A stretch of DNA of 64,000 nucleotides, taken from positions 288,676 to 352,675 of the forward strand of contig NZ_LGKG01000207.1 in assembly GCF_001294335.1 (NCBI RefSeq), written 5' to 3'. The notes beneath the pieces were generated by a model. The model had not been told where the DNA came from. It searched no databases and was given only the letters and a program-made list of their open reading frames with translations. Positions 44,074-53,273 of this stretch are shown here, one piece after another. Numbering within the stretch: position 1 is the stretch's first letter; each line of letters starts with the position of its first letter. Made by a program: the position numbers and the translations under genes. Origin of the DNA: Streptomyces chattanoogensis. Lineage in GTDB: Bacteria; Actinomycetota; Actinomycetes; Streptomycetales; Streptomycetaceae.

Positions 44074-46953
44074 TCAGGTCAGCTGACGGCGGACCAGTTC
44101 GTGGAGGTGGCCCCCGGTGTCGGCCAGCAGGTCGGCGGGGGCGCCCTGCTCGACGACGCGGCCCTCGGACATGACGATGACACGGTCGGCGTCCATGACG
44201 GTGGACAGGCGGTGGGCGATCACCAGGCGGCTGGCGCTGAGTCTGCGGGTGCTTTCGATGACGATGCGCTGGGTCTCGTTGTCCAGGGCGCTGGTGGCCT
44301 CGTCGAAGAAGAGGATCCGGGGGCGGCGGATCAGCGCCTGGGCGATCATCAGGCGCTGCCGCTGGCCGCCGGAGATCGCGCCGCCGCCGGAGATCATGGT
44401 GTGCAGCCCCATCGGCATGCGCTTGATGTCCTCGGCCAGACCCGCCATCTCGGCCGCCTCCATGGCCTCCTCCGGGGTGAAGGCCTCGGCGCCGCAGATG
44501 CAGTCCAGGATGGAACCGGTCAGCGGCTGGGCGTTCTGCAGCACCACCCCGCACTGTCGGCGTACCGCCGCCTGGTCGAGGGCGGCCAGGTCCTGGCCGT
44601 CGTAGAGGACGCTGCCGGAGGTGGGCCGGTCGAAGCCGATGAGGAGGCGGAGCAGCGTGGACTTGCCGCAGCCGCTGGGGCCGACGATGGCCACGAACTC
44701 GCCCGGACCGACCCGGAGCGAGACGTCGTCGAGGACGAGCGGGCCGTCGTCGGTGTAGCGGAAGGAGAGCTTCTTGGCCTCGATGCCGCCGGAGAGCGTG
44801 CCGGGCTGCGCGCTGGCGCCGCGGACCTCCGGGGCCTCGTCCAGGACCGGCTTGATCTGTTCGAACATCGGCAGCGCGGCGGCCGCCGCGACAAAGGCGC
44901 CGGTGATCTGGGTGACCGAGGTCAGCAGCATGGTCAGGGATGTGCTGAAGGTCAGGAACGATCCGGCCGACATGCTGCCGCGGGCCGGTCCGGCCAGCAG
45001 CATGAACATGGTCAGGGTGCACAGCGGCAGATAGAGGGTGTTGAGGACGGTGGTCAGATTCTTGATCCGGCCGGCCTTCTGCTGGAGTTCCCGCGAGCGG
45101 GCGAACTCGCGGGCCCAGGCGGCGTACGCGAAGCTCTCGGCCGCGGCCACCCGCAGCTTGGGCAGGCCGCGCAGGGTCTGGAAGGCCTGGTTGTTGAGCT
45201 TGTTGGTGAGCGTGATCAGCCGCCGCTGCCAGCGCAGTTCCCACATGCCCATGGCGAGGAACACCGCGCCGATGACGACCAGCATGCCGATCGCCGCCAG
45301 CGCCAGCGGCACGCTGTACAGGAGCAGCAGGACGAGGTTCATCGCCCCGACCGTGACCGACTGCACGGCCACCGGGCCGACTCCGGACAGCACCCGCCGG
45401 ATGGCGCTGATGCCCATGGCGGCACTGGCCAGCTCGCCGGTGGAGCGTTCGGTGAAGAAGCGCGTCGGGAGCCGCAGCAGACGGTCCCAGATCGCGGGTT
45501 GGAGGGCGGCCTCGATACGGCCCTCCATCCGCAGCACGGTGAGGTTCTGCAGCAGCATGAAGGCGGCGGTGACGATGCTGCTGATGATGACAGCGAGCGC
45601 GACCTGGACGATCAGGCTGCGCTCGGCGGCCGGTACGTAGACGCCGAGGACCCTGCCGGTCGCGATCGGGACCAGCGCGCCGAGCCCGACCGTCACCAGG
45701 CCGCTGACGGCCAGGTTCCGGACGTCCGTACGGGTGTCGCGCAGGCTGAAGCGCATCAGCCGCCACATGGTCATCGGCCGCTCGGGCAGCGGGCGGTAGA
45801 ACATCACGGCGCGCGGCTCGAGCTCGTCGGCGTTGTCCTTGCCGATGCGCAGGCGCAGCCCGGACACCGGGTTGACCGCCTCGTACCGGCCGCGGCGCCA
45901 CAGCAGCGCGACCGGCGCGCCGGACTTGGCGCGATGGCCCACCAGGGGGCCGGTGTTCGTGCGCCACCAGCGGCCGGTGAGCCGGACCGCGCGGGTGCGG
46001 ATCCGGGAGCTGACCGCGATGCGCTCGACGGGGGTGATGCGATCGTTGACGGCGCCGCCCCTCGGGGGCTCGGTCAGGGTGATCCCGGCGGCCTCGGCGA
46101 CCGTACGGCAGACCGCGAAGGTGGTGTCGTCGGCGGCGCGGTCCGCCTGGGTGCCCCGGCCGCCGCGGTCCTGGCGGCCGATGGAGGCCAGCAGCGCCTG
46201 GTCCGCCCGTTCGCGGACCGCTTCGCCCGCCTTGATACCGGCGGCCGTACGGTCCTCGTGCGCCCGCTCCAGCTGCTCGATCCAGCGGTCCACCGCGGCC
46301 AGCAGCCGGTACTGCTGATTGACCATCTGCTGCCACAGCTCGGGGTCGACGAGCAGGTCGGCGGCGGCCTCCGCGCTGTAGGAGGCGCCGTACTGCACGC
46401 TGCCGGGCGGGACCGGCATCCACAGGACGTCGTCGTCGGCCACCGCCTCGTCGCCGGGCCGGCCGTCCAGCGGGGCCTCGAACAGCACGCCCAGGCTGCG
46501 GCCGGTGCCGAGCGCGAAGGCGTGCTCCAGCGGGGAGGGCTGCTCGGCCTGGGTGCCGTACTGCGGGTAGGAGCCGGTGTCGTACTGCGGGTAGGACCCG
46601 GTGTCGCCGTACTCGCCGTAGTCGTGGCGGGGCAGCTCGCGCAGCGGGATGCGGCGCAGCCGGCAGTCCTGCGAGGGCCGGCCGAGGAGGGAGTGCTGCG
46701 GGCCCTGAACCGGTCCGAGCAGCAGGCTTCCGGGCTCGAGCCGGCCGAGGAAGTGCCAGTGGCCCTCCTGGGCGGCATCGACCGCGAAGAGGTCGAGGGC
46801 TCCGCCGGTGACCAGCCACAGGACGTGCGGGCCCTCGAGGGGGACGCTGCGCAGGCCGGTGCAGTCGACGGTGGTGCCGAGGCCGCCCATCGCCTGCGTC
46901 ACCACGTCGAGCTCGCCCTGTCCCACCGCGGCGGGCGGGTGCATCGATGACAC
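44074..46953 (-). CDS. NHLM-type bacteriocin exporter, second ABC subunit without peptidase
   Basis: A 959-residue protein of the NHLP bacteriocin export permease/ATPase type. Residues 1-150 form a beta-rich cNMP-like region, a Gly/Tyr-rich stretch with repeated GSYPQYDT units (near 130) follows, then helices with W-rich segments to about 450. A six-span ABC export membrane domain (residues about 420-700) and an ATPase with GPSGCGKST, ISGGQRQRLMIAQAL and ILFFDEATSALD complete it. There is no C39 peptidase. It forms a heteromeric exporter with the adjacent peptidase-ABC protein. Confidence 0.9.
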   Translation of the reverse strand: MSSMHPPAAVGQGELDVVTQAMGGLGTTVDCTGLRSVPLEGPHVLWLVTGGALDLFAVDAAQEGHWHFLGRLEPGSLLLGPVQGPQHSLLGRPSQDCRLRRIPLRELPRHDYGEYGDTGSYPQYDTGSYPQYGTQAEQPSPLEHAFALGTGRSLGVLFEAPLDGRPGDEAVADDDVLWMPVPPGSVQYGASYSAEAAADLLVDPELWQQMVNQQYRLLAAVDRWIEQLERAHEDRTAAGIKAGEAVRERADQALLASIGRQDRGGRGTQADRAADDTTFAVCRTVAEAAGITLTEPPRGGAVNDRITPVERIAVSSRIRTRAVRLTGRWWRTNTGPLVGHRAKSGAPVALLWRRGRYEAVNPVSGLRLRIGKDNADELEPRAVMFYRPLPERPMTMWRLMRFSLRDTRTDVRNLAVSGLVTVGLGALVPIATGRVLGVYVPAAERSLIVQVALAVIISSIVTAAFMLLQNLTVLRMEGRIEAALQPAIWDRLLRLPTRFFTERSTGELASAAMGISAIRRVLSGVGPVAVQSVTVGAMNLVLLLLYSVPLALAAIGMLVVIGAVFLAMGMWELRWQRRLITLTNKLNNQAFQTLRGLPKLRVAAAESFAYAAWAREFARSRELQQKAGRIKNLTTVLNTLYLPLCTLTMFMLLAGPARGSMSAGSFLTFSTSLTMLLTSVTQITGAFVAAAAALPMFEQIKPVLDEAPEVRGASAQPGTLSGGIEAKKLSFRYTDDGPLVLDDVSLRVGPGEFVAIVGPSGCGKSTLLRLLIGFDRPTSGSVLYDGQDLAALDQAAVRRQCGVVLQNAQPLTGSILDCICGAEAFTPEEAMEAAEMAGLAEDIKRMPMGLHTMISGGGAISGGQRQRLMIAQALIRRPRILFFDEATSALDNETQRIVIESTRRLSASRLVIAHRLSTVMDADRVIVMSEGRVVEQGAPADLLADTGGHLHELVRRQLT

Positions 46954-46954
46954 G

Positions 46955-49261
46955 TCAGTGCTCCTTGACCAGCTCGGCGTAGGCGCCTCCGGCGGCGACG
47001 AGGTCCTCGTGCCGGCCGCGTTCCACGACGACCCCGTGGTCGAGGACCACGATCTCGTCGCTGTCGCGGACGGTGCTCAGCCGGTGGGCGATGACCACGC
47101 AGGCGCAGCCGCGCCGCCGCAGGTTGTCGATGATGATCTGCTCGGTCCGGGCGTCGAGCGCGCTGGTGACCTCGTCGAGGACGAGGATGCTGGGGCGCCG
47201 GACCAGCGCGCGGGCGATCTCCAGCCGCTGCCGCTGGCCGCCGGAGAAGTTGCGGCCGTCCTGTTCGACGCGGCTGTAGATGCCGTCGGGGCGCCGGGCG
47301 ATGACATCGTCGTAGAGGGCGGCGTCCCGGAGCGCGGCGATGACGGCGTCGTCCGGGATCGACGGGTCCCACAGGGCGACGTTGTCGCGCACCGTCCCCT
47401 CGAAGAGAAAGATGTCCTGGTCGACGAAGGAGACGGAGGCGGCCAGCGCGCTGCGGGAGATGTCCTCCAGGCGCTGCCCGTCGATGCGGATGGTGCCTTC
47501 CCAGGGGCTGTAGAGGCCGGAGATCAGCCTCGAGACGGTGGACTTGCCGCTGCCCGAGCCGCCGACGAGGGCCACCTGGCGGCCGGGGCCGACGGCGAGG
47601 GAGAAGCCGGTGAGCAGGGGCTTGTCCAGCGGGCTGTAGCCGAAGGTGATGTTCTCCAGCGTCACATGGCCTTTGAGGCGGCGGGTGTCGGCGTCCGACC
47701 CGGGGCGGGAGTAGAGCGTGTCGGCGGGGAAGGACTCGACGTCCTTGAGACGGGCGACGTCGGCCGCGAAGTCCTGGATCCGGCCGGCCACGCCGTTGAG
47801 CCGGGTGATGGGCGCGGTGAAGCGGGTCACCAGCGCCTGGAAGGCGACGAGCAGGCCGATCGAGATATGGCCTTCGACCGCCCGCAGTCCGCCGATCCAC
47901 AGAATCAGCGCGCTGTTGAGCGTGGCGAGGGTGGGGGCGACGACGGCCAGCCAGGCGCTGGGGACGCCGAGCCGCTGCTGCTCCTCCAGGGTCGTCGCGT
48001 GCTGGCCCGCCCAGCGGCGGAAGTAGCCGTTCTCGCCGCCGGTGGCCTTCATCGTCTCGATGAGCTGCAGGCCGGTGTACGAGGTGTTGGTCAGCCGGGC
48101 GCTGTCGGCGCGCAGTTTGGCGGTGTGGGTGGCACGTATCCGTACCACGATGCGCATCGCGACGACATTGAGCAGGGCGATTCCGACGCCGATGACGGTC
48201 AGCTGGGGGTCGTAGGTCCACAGCAGGACGGCGTAGAGGATGACGACGATGCCGTCCACCCCGGCCGCGGCCAGGTCGCGGGCCAGGGTCTCGGCGACCG
48301 CGTCGTTGGACTGGAGGCGCTGGACGAGGTCGGCGGGGCTGCGCTGGGCGAAGAAGGTGACCGGGAGTCTGAGCAGATGCCGCAGGAAGCGGGCGCTGCT
48401 GAGGGTGGAGGAGATGATCCGGCCGCGGAGGAGGTTCGCCTGCTGGAGGCCGGTCAGTACGGCGGTGAGGGCGACCATCGCGGCCATCGATGCGAAGAGC
48501 GGCCCCAGCAGCGAGGTCTGGTTGCCGATCAGGAACATGTCGATGTACGTACGGCTGAGCGCGGGCACCGCGGCGCCGACCGCGACCAGGAGCAGGCTGG
48601 CGAGCAGGGCGGCCAGCAGGGTGCCCTTGGTGCCGCGCAGCCGTGCGGGCACGGCGCCCAGGACGCCCGGCTTGCGGCCGCCCTTCTCGAAGGACTCCGA
48701 CGGTTCGAAGACCAGGGCGACGCCGGTGAAGCTGGTGTCGAAGTCCTCCGCCGGCACGAAGCGGCGGCCCTTGTCGGGGTCGTTGATGTAGACGCCCTTG
48801 CGGCCGAGCTTGCGGCCCATGCCGTCGTAGACGACGTAGTGGTTGAACTCCCAGAAGAGGATGGCGGGCGCCTGGACCTCGGCGAGCGCGGCCGGTTCCA
48901 TCTGCATGCCCTTGGCCGTCAGGCCGTAGCTGCGGGCGGCCTTGAGCAGATTGCTGGCGCGGGAGCCGTCGCGGGAGACGCCGCAGGCGATCCGCAGCTC
49001 CTCCAGCGGTACGTGCTTGCCGTAGTGGGCGAGGACCATGGCCAGCGAGGCGGCGCCGCATTCCACGGCCTCCATCTGGAGGACGGTGGGGGTGCGCACC
49101 GACCGGACCTTCCCGGCCTTCTGGGTCTTCGTGTACCTGGGTGTCTTTGACGGCGCGTCGCGGCGGGCCCGGCGGCGGGTGGGCGCGGGCTCGGGGCGGT
49201 GCCGGCGGCGGCCCGGCGGCGGCAGCTGCTGCTGGGCGGCAGGGGTGTTCGGTGCGGTCAC
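46955..49261 (-). CDS. NHLM-type bacteriocin exporter with C39 leader peptidase
   Basis: A 768-residue peptidase-containing ABC transporter. A basic N-terminal tail (residues 1-57) is followed by a C39 peptidase domain with catalytic C68 (EAVECGAASLAMV), H141 (FNHYVVYDG) and D161 (NDPDKG). Then comes a six-span export domain and an ATPase with GGSGSGKSTVSR, FSGGQRQRLEIARAL and ILVLDEVTSALD. It would cut a double-glycine leader and export the core peptide. The start is GTG 49261, overlapping the HlyD-like gene stop (GTGA); the long frame further upstream is a shadow of that gene. Confidence 0.92.
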   Translation of the reverse strand: MTAPNTPAAQQQLPPPGRRRHRPEPAPTRRRARRDAPSKTPRYTKTQKAGKVRSVRTPTVLQMEAVECGAASLAMVLAHYGKHVPLEELRIACGVSRDGSRASNLLKAARSYGLTAKGMQMEPAALAEVQAPAILFWEFNHYVVYDGMGRKLGRKGVYINDPDKGRRFVPAEDFDTSFTGVALVFEPSESFEKGGRKPGVLGAVPARLRGTKGTLLAALLASLLLVAVGAAVPALSRTYIDMFLIGNQTSLLGPLFASMAAMVALTAVLTGLQQANLLRGRIISSTLSSARFLRHLLRLPVTFFAQRSPADLVQRLQSNDAVAETLARDLAAAGVDGIVVILYAVLLWTYDPQLTVIGVGIALLNVVAMRIVVRIRATHTAKLRADSARLTNTSYTGLQLIETMKATGGENGYFRRWAGQHATTLEEQQRLGVPSAWLAVVAPTLATLNSALILWIGGLRAVEGHISIGLLVAFQALVTRFTAPITRLNGVAGRIQDFAADVARLKDVESFPADTLYSRPGSDADTRRLKGHVTLENITFGYSPLDKPLLTGFSLAVGPGRQVALVGGSGSGKSTVSRLISGLYSPWEGTIRIDGQRLEDISRSALAASVSFVDQDIFLFEGTVRDNVALWDPSIPDDAVIAALRDAALYDDVIARRPDGIYSRVEQDGRNFSGGQRQRLEIARALVRRPSILVLDEVTSALDARTEQIIIDNLRRRGCACVVIAHRLSTVRDSDEIVVLDHGVVVERGRHEDLVAAGGAYAELVKEH

Positions 49262-50064
49262 GGAAGCAGCCAATCGATCGGATGCTGCTCGGCCAGGTGG
49301 ACGGCGCCGCCGGCCATGGTCATGGAGTCGACCGCGAAGGGCGGGCCGTCGGAGGTGGACCAGGCGTAACCGGACCTGGTGCGGGGTGCGCGGTCCAGCT
49401 TCACCTGGACGGCGACGGGCTGGCCGTGCTGCGAGAACTGCTCGCCGAGCTGGCTGCTGCCCAGGAAGGCGCCGATCCGCTGGCGGGTCTGGGTGGTCCG
49501 GCCGACCGCCTGGACCCGGCCGCGCAGTACGCCGTACTGCTGGCTGGGCACGGACTGGACGGTGAGGTCGACGGAGGCGCCGACCGGAACCGTCGCGGCG
49601 CTCTCGGCCGGGACGTAGAGCGTCGCGGTCAGGGGGTCGCCGGGGCGGGCGACCCGCTCGACGGAGGCCACGTCCGCGCCGGTGGTGACGACGGAGCCGA
49701 TGGTGGCGACCATCGTCGTCAGCCGGCCGGCGGCGATGGTCCGCACGACGGTGTTGCCCTGGGGGGTGCGGACCTTGAGGACCGGCGTGTTGGCGGCGAC
49801 CCGGCTGCCCTCTTCGGCGAGTACGGCGGTGACCTGGCCCGCGACGGGGCTCTGCAGGATGTAGCTGCCCTGGCCGTGGGTGAGGATGCCCGGGGCGTTG
49901 AGCGTGGAGGAGACGGTGCCGGTCACCGCCCATACGGCGGCGCCGATCACCACGGCGACCGTGATGATCAGTACGAGCCAGCCCTGGGGCCGGGCGAAGC
50001 GCACGGGGAGGTCGATCTCCTCCGGCGACTGCAGCTTGGAAAGGGCCTGTTGGCGGAACTGCAC
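49258..50064 (-). CDS. NHLM secretion protein, HlyD-like membrane fusion subunit
   Basis: A 268-residue membrane fusion protein with one N-terminal span (GWLVLIITVAVVIGAAVWAV), a barrel-sandwich lipoyl-like domain (ILQSPVAGQVTAVLAEEGSR, VLKVRTPQGNTVV) and a beta-barrel (GDPLTATLYVPAES). It should bridge the ABC exporter across the wall space. It is the first gene of the three-gene export operon and lies after the precursor gene and a hairpin terminator. Confidence 0.88.
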   Translation of the reverse strand: MQFRQQALSKLQSPEEIDLPVRFARPQGWLVLIITVAVVIGAAVWAVTGTVSSTLNAPGILTHGQGSYILQSPVAGQVTAVLAEEGSRVAANTPVLKVRTPQGNTVVRTIAAGRLTTMVATIGSVVTTGADVASVERVARPGDPLTATLYVPAESAATVPVGASVDLTVQSVPSQQYGVLRGRVQAVGRTTQTRQRIGAFLGSSQLGEQFSQHGQPVAVQVKLDRAPRTRSGYAWSTSDGPPFAVDSMTMAGGAVHLAEQHPIDWLLP

Positions 50065-50200
50065 GACACTCTTCCCTCAACTGCAACAACGGCACCGGTC
50101 TTTCGGGTGCACAGGTCTGTCAGGACGACGCGGCCCGGCCCGGCCGGTACGGCGCTGGGGACGAGCGTACGGCGGTGTGTCCGGGGCGCGGCAGCCGGGT

Positions 50201-50239
50201 GCCCCGGAACCCGGCGACAGCCTGGCGGTTCCGGGGCAT
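50201..50239 (-). terminator. 12-bp hairpin between precursor gene and export operon
   Basis: TGCCCCGGAACC (50201-50212) and GGTTCCGGGGCA (50228-50239) pair perfectly around 15 bases. On the minus strand it lies 48 bases beyond the stop of the precursor peptide gene and about 135 bases before the HlyD-like start. A partial terminator here would give much more precursor than exporter mRNA. Confidence 0.65.
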
Positions 50240-50286
50240 CCGGTCCGGCAGTTCGGCAAGGAGGGGACGCCGACCTGCCGTGCGGC

Positions 50287-50508
50287 TCAGAGACCGGCGG
50301 CGAGGCCCGTGACCTGACCGGTGTTGACGCCCAGACCGTCGATGGCGCCGGTGGCGGTGCCGGTGACGGAGCCCAGGGTGCTGCCGACGTTGAGGCCCGT
50401 GGCGCCGTCAACGGTGCCGGTAACGGTGCCGAGGGCGTTGCCGACGAGGCCACCGGCCACGTTGTCGAGCTCGCTGTCGGCGATCTCCTGGGTCTGAATC
50501 TCGCGCAT
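50287..50508 (-). CDS. Double-glycine precursor peptide with Cys-less glycine-zipper core
   Basis: A 73-residue precursor. The leader (residues 1-20) fits the C39 peptidase consensus: I9, E13, L14, V17 and G19-G20 occupy positions -12, -8, -7, -4 and -2/-1. The 53-residue core has no Cys, is built only of small and aliphatic residues, and places Gly at 23, 27, 31, 35, 42, 46, 50, 54, 58, 64, 68 and 72, a near-regular GxxxG pattern. Two 19-20 residue units (LGTVTGTVDGATGLNV, LGSVTGTATGAIDGLGV) are tandem copies. A GAAAGGA site fixes ATG 50508. It is probably an unmodified membrane-active bacteriocin exported by the NHLM genes; lanthionine formation is not possible without Cys. Confidence 0.82.
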   Translation of the reverse strand: MREIQTQEIADSELDNVAGGLVGNALGTVTGTVDGATGLNVGSTLGSVTGTATGAIDGLGVNTGQVTGLAAGL

Positions 50509-51273
50509 GATGATTCCTTTCGGATACATATCTCAAATAGTCACGGCCGAGCCGTCCGGCAGGGCGGCCAGGCCGCGGCAGCGGTTGTCCGGCGCCTCGA
50601 GAACGAGAACCCCCGTGCGACTTCCGCGGTGCGAAGGATCAAAGCATGCAGGCGCGTTGCTCTGCTAATCCGACAACCGCTGACCCGGACTCCAAGCCTC
50701 CACCGAATTACCTGCCGTGGATGGATGTCCATGACTTCGTGGCAGCTTCTTCACATGTCCCGCCGCTTCGACCGCGGCGATTTGGTGCGCCGTTTACCCC
50801 GAACTGGACAATCCCGCACCAACCCGCTTCGCCGCAGGTCAGAGCGTGAATGACCGGCGCCGGGGAGCGCGCCGTCCGCGCTGGGGATGTGCAGATTTTC
50901 TGAAGGCCGGCAATTTTTCGCACGACCCCCGCCAATGCGCACCCGGACAACCAAAACGGTTGCCCCCGGCATCTACCGCAGCATCTACCGCGATTTGTTG
51001 CCCGTTCATTACCGGCACATGTACCGCCCGGCCCGGCCCGGGCGATATTGCCGAAAATGCACGGCGTAATCCCAACGGCATTATGACAGAAACCGATCGG
51101 CTATCCGGAGAACGGACATAACCGCATAACGGCGCCAGACCCGGAACGGGCCGGAAAGGGGCGTTTTACGGCGGGGCCGGACCGGCCGGGCCGCCGATGG
51201 CAGCCAGTGACGGAGTGCGGCACCTTGGGAGGAGTGGGAGGAGACTGCGCGGCACACTGGGAAGGAGCCGTGG
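50509..51273. other. Gene-free control region upstream of the precursor gene
   Basis: 765 bases, noticeably more AT-rich than flanking genes, without a gene I can support. It contains an 11-bp inverted repeat CAGCGGTTGTC/GACAACCGCTG (50579-50589 with 50672-50682), a TGGATGTCCA palindrome near 50720, and a doubled GCATCTACCGC unit near 50970. Promoters for the precursor (minus) and the PHP gene (plus) should lie here, but no consensus pair is clear. Several short frames are open, none with convincing coding signs. Confidence 0.45.
50579..50682. repeat. 11-bp inverted repeat upstream of the precursor gene
   Basis: CAGCGGTTGTC at 50579-50589 is exactly complementary to GACAACCGCTG at 50672-50682. 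The arms are 82 bases apart, 71-174 bases upstream of the precursor start, and could be paired sites for a regulator. Only the repeat is seen; the function is unknown. Confidence 0.5.
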
Positions 51274-52347
51274 GTGGAGCCGGTCGAGGCGCTGGAGCGG
51301 ATCGCCTTTCTGCTGGAGCGGCAGGGGGCGGTGACCTACCGCGTACAGGCCTTCCGTACCGCGTCGGAGGTGATCCGCGGGCTGTCCGGCGACGAGGTGC
51401 GGCGGCGCGCGGCGAACGGGACGCTCGCCCGGGTCAGGGGGCTGGGGCCCAAGACGACCCGGGTGGTCGAGGAAGCGCTGTCGGGCGAGGTGCCCGGCTA
51501 TCTGGCGCGGCTGACGGAGGAAGCGGGCGGACCGCTGGTCGACGGGGAGCGGGGAGTGCGGCTGCGGCGGGCGCTGCGCGGCGACTGCCATCTGCACTCG
51601 GACTGGTCGGACGGCGGCAGCCCCGTCGAGGCGATGGCCAGGACGGCCCGCGGCCTCGGACACGACTGGTGTGTCCTGACCGACCACTCCCCCCGGCTCA
51701 CGGTCGCCCGCGGACTGAGCCCGGACCGGCTGCGGGCGCAGCTGTCCCTGGTGGCGGAGGTGAACGCCCAACTGGCACCGTTCCGGCTGCTCACCGGGAT
51801 CGAATGCGACATTCTCGACGACGGCGAACTGGACCAGGAACCGGAGCTGCTGGCGGAGCTCGATGTGGTGGTGGCCTCGGTGCACTCCAAACTGCGGATG
51901 GACGCCCGGCCGATGACCCGCCGGCTGCTGGCCGCGGTCCGCAATCCGCTCGTCGACGTACTGGGCCACTGCACCGGACGGCAGATCACCGGCAGGCCGC
52001 GGCCCGAGTCACGGTTCGACGCCGACGAGGTCTTCGCGGCCTGCGCCGACCACCACACGGCCGTGGAGATCAACTGCCGCCCCGACCGCCTCGACCCGCC
52101 GCGCCGCCTGCTCCGCCAGGCCCTGGAGGCCGGGGCGCTCTTCTCCATCGACAGCGATGCGCACGCACCGGGCCAGCTGGACTGGCAGATCTACGGCTGC
52201 GCCCGCGCGGAGGAGTGCGACGTGCCGCCGGAACGGGTCATCAACACCTGGACGGCACGGCAACTGACCAGCTGGACGGGGACGGGGAGAATGCCGCGGA
52301 AAGAGCGCCCGGGGCCCGCCGCGTCGCGGCCCCGTCCTCACCCCTGA
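51274..52347 (+). CDS. PHP-domain phosphoesterase with N-terminal helix-hairpin-helix (PolX-like)
   Basis: A 357-residue protein. Residues 1-90 resemble the helix-hairpin-helix head of family X DNA polymerases (ERIAFLLERQGAVTYRVQAF, LARVRGLGPKTTRVVEEAL). Residues 105-330 form a PHP metal phosphoesterase with DCHLHSDWSDGG, VLTDHSPRL, GIECDIL, VVASVHSKL, GHCTGRQI and SIDSDAHAPGQLDW, the set of metal His/Asp/Glu residues. There is no polymerase domain. It may be a DNA-repair phosphodiesterase. A GTG start at 51274 has AAGGAG 9 bases upstream. Confidence 0.88.
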   Translation: MEPVEALERIAFLLERQGAVTYRVQAFRTASEVIRGLSGDEVRRRAANGTLARVRGLGPKTTRVVEEALSGEVPGYLARLTEEAGGPLVDGERGVRLRRALRGDCHLHSDWSDGGSPVEAMARTARGLGHDWCVLTDHSPRLTVARGLSPDRLRAQLSLVAEVNAQLAPFRLLTGIECDILDDGELDQEPELLAELDVVVASVHSKLRMDARPMTRRLLAAVRNPLVDVLGHCTGRQITGRPRPESRFDADEVFAACADHHTAVEINCRPDRLDPPRRLLRQALEAGALFSIDSDAHAPGQLDWQIYGCARAEECDVPPERVINTWTARQLTSWTGTGRMPRKERPGPAASRPRPHP

Positions 52348-53246
52348 GGCGCCGCCGCCTCCTGGAGGGCCGTCAGCACCGGCCGCAGCAACGGATGTTC
52401 CTCGGCCCCGCGGCGTACGGCGGCGAAGACCCGCCGGGTGGGAGCCACGCCGTCCACGGGCCGGACCACCACGCCCGCCAGGTCCATGTCGGCCAGCGCC
52501 GACCGCGGAACGAGGGCCACGCCCGCCGCGGCCGACGCCAGCGAGACCACCGCCCGGAAGTCGTCGGAGGAATGCTCCAGCCGCGGCTCGAACCCGGCAT
52601 ATTCGCAGGCCAGGACGACCACGTCATGACAGGGATTGCCGGAGTACGGGCCGATCCAGGGATCGCCCGCGAGGTCGGCGACCGCCACCCGTGGCGCGTC
52701 CGCGAGCCGGTGGCCGACCGGGAGGACGGCGTCGAACGGTTCGGCGTACAGCGGGACACGGGTCAGCCGGGGGTCGTCCGCGCGCGGCGCGCCCCGGTAC
52801 TCGACGGCGACCGCCACATCGACCTGCCGGTCGAGAACCATCAGCAGACTGGCGTCGCCCTCGGCGTCCCGGACCCGGACCCGGATCCCGGGCGCGGCGG
52901 CCGCGAGCCCGGTGATCGCGGGCGCGACGACCAGCGAGATGCCGGTGGCGAAGGCCGCGACGGTCACCACACCCGCCTCGCCGGAGCCGTATGCGGCCAG
53001 CTCCGACTCAGCGCGCTCCAGCTGTGCCAGGACGGCATTGGCATGGCTCAGCAGAATCTCGCCCGCGGCCGTCAGCGTGACACCGCGGGCGCTGCGCTCC
53101 ACCAGGCGGTGGCCGGTCTCCGCCTCCAGAGCAGCGAGCTGCTGGGAGACCGCGGAGGGGGTGAGATAAAGCGCGGCGGCCGCGGCGGTGACCGTACGGT
53201 GGTCGGCCACCGCGCGCAGGATGTGCAGCCGCCGTGCTTCGATCAT
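52338..53246 (-). CDS. LysR family transcriptional regulator
   Basis: A 302-residue LysR protein with N-terminal winged HTH (RRLHILRAVADHRTVTAAAA, SAVSQQLAALEAETGH) and a C-terminal effector domain. It ends 10 bases inside the PHP gene on the other strand and starts just after the kbl stop (28 bases upstream of its start), on the same strand as kbl and tdh. It may belong to the same transcript or regulate it. Confidence 0.92.
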   Translation of the reverse strand: MIEARRLHILRAVADHRTVTAAAAALYLTPSAVSQQLAALEAETGHRLVERSARGVTLTAAGEILLSHANAVLAQLERAESELAAYGSGEAGVVTVAAFATGISLVVAPAITGLAAAAPGIRVRVRDAEGDASLLMVLDRQVDVAVAVEYRGAPRADDPRLTRVPLYAEPFDAVLPVGHRLADAPRVAVADLAGDPWIGPYSGNPCHDVVVLACEYAGFEPRLEHSSDDFRAVVSLASAAAGVALVPRSALADMDLAGVVVRPVDGVAPTRRVFAAVRRGAEEHPLLRPVLTALQEAAAPQG

Positions 53247-53273
53247 GTTTCCAGTTTCCCAGGACCTGCGGTA

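Noticed and set aside
50287..50508. Calling the glycine-zipper precursor a lanthipeptide
   Set aside because: The core has no Cys and no lanthionine synthetase is adjacent; only the leader resembles class II leaders.
50887..51069. 60-codon frame with repeated IYR/HYR units, considered as a second peptide precursor
   Set aside because: No ribosome site, no leader features, and the pattern comes from a short DNA repeat (ATCTACCGC). Kept as non-coding.
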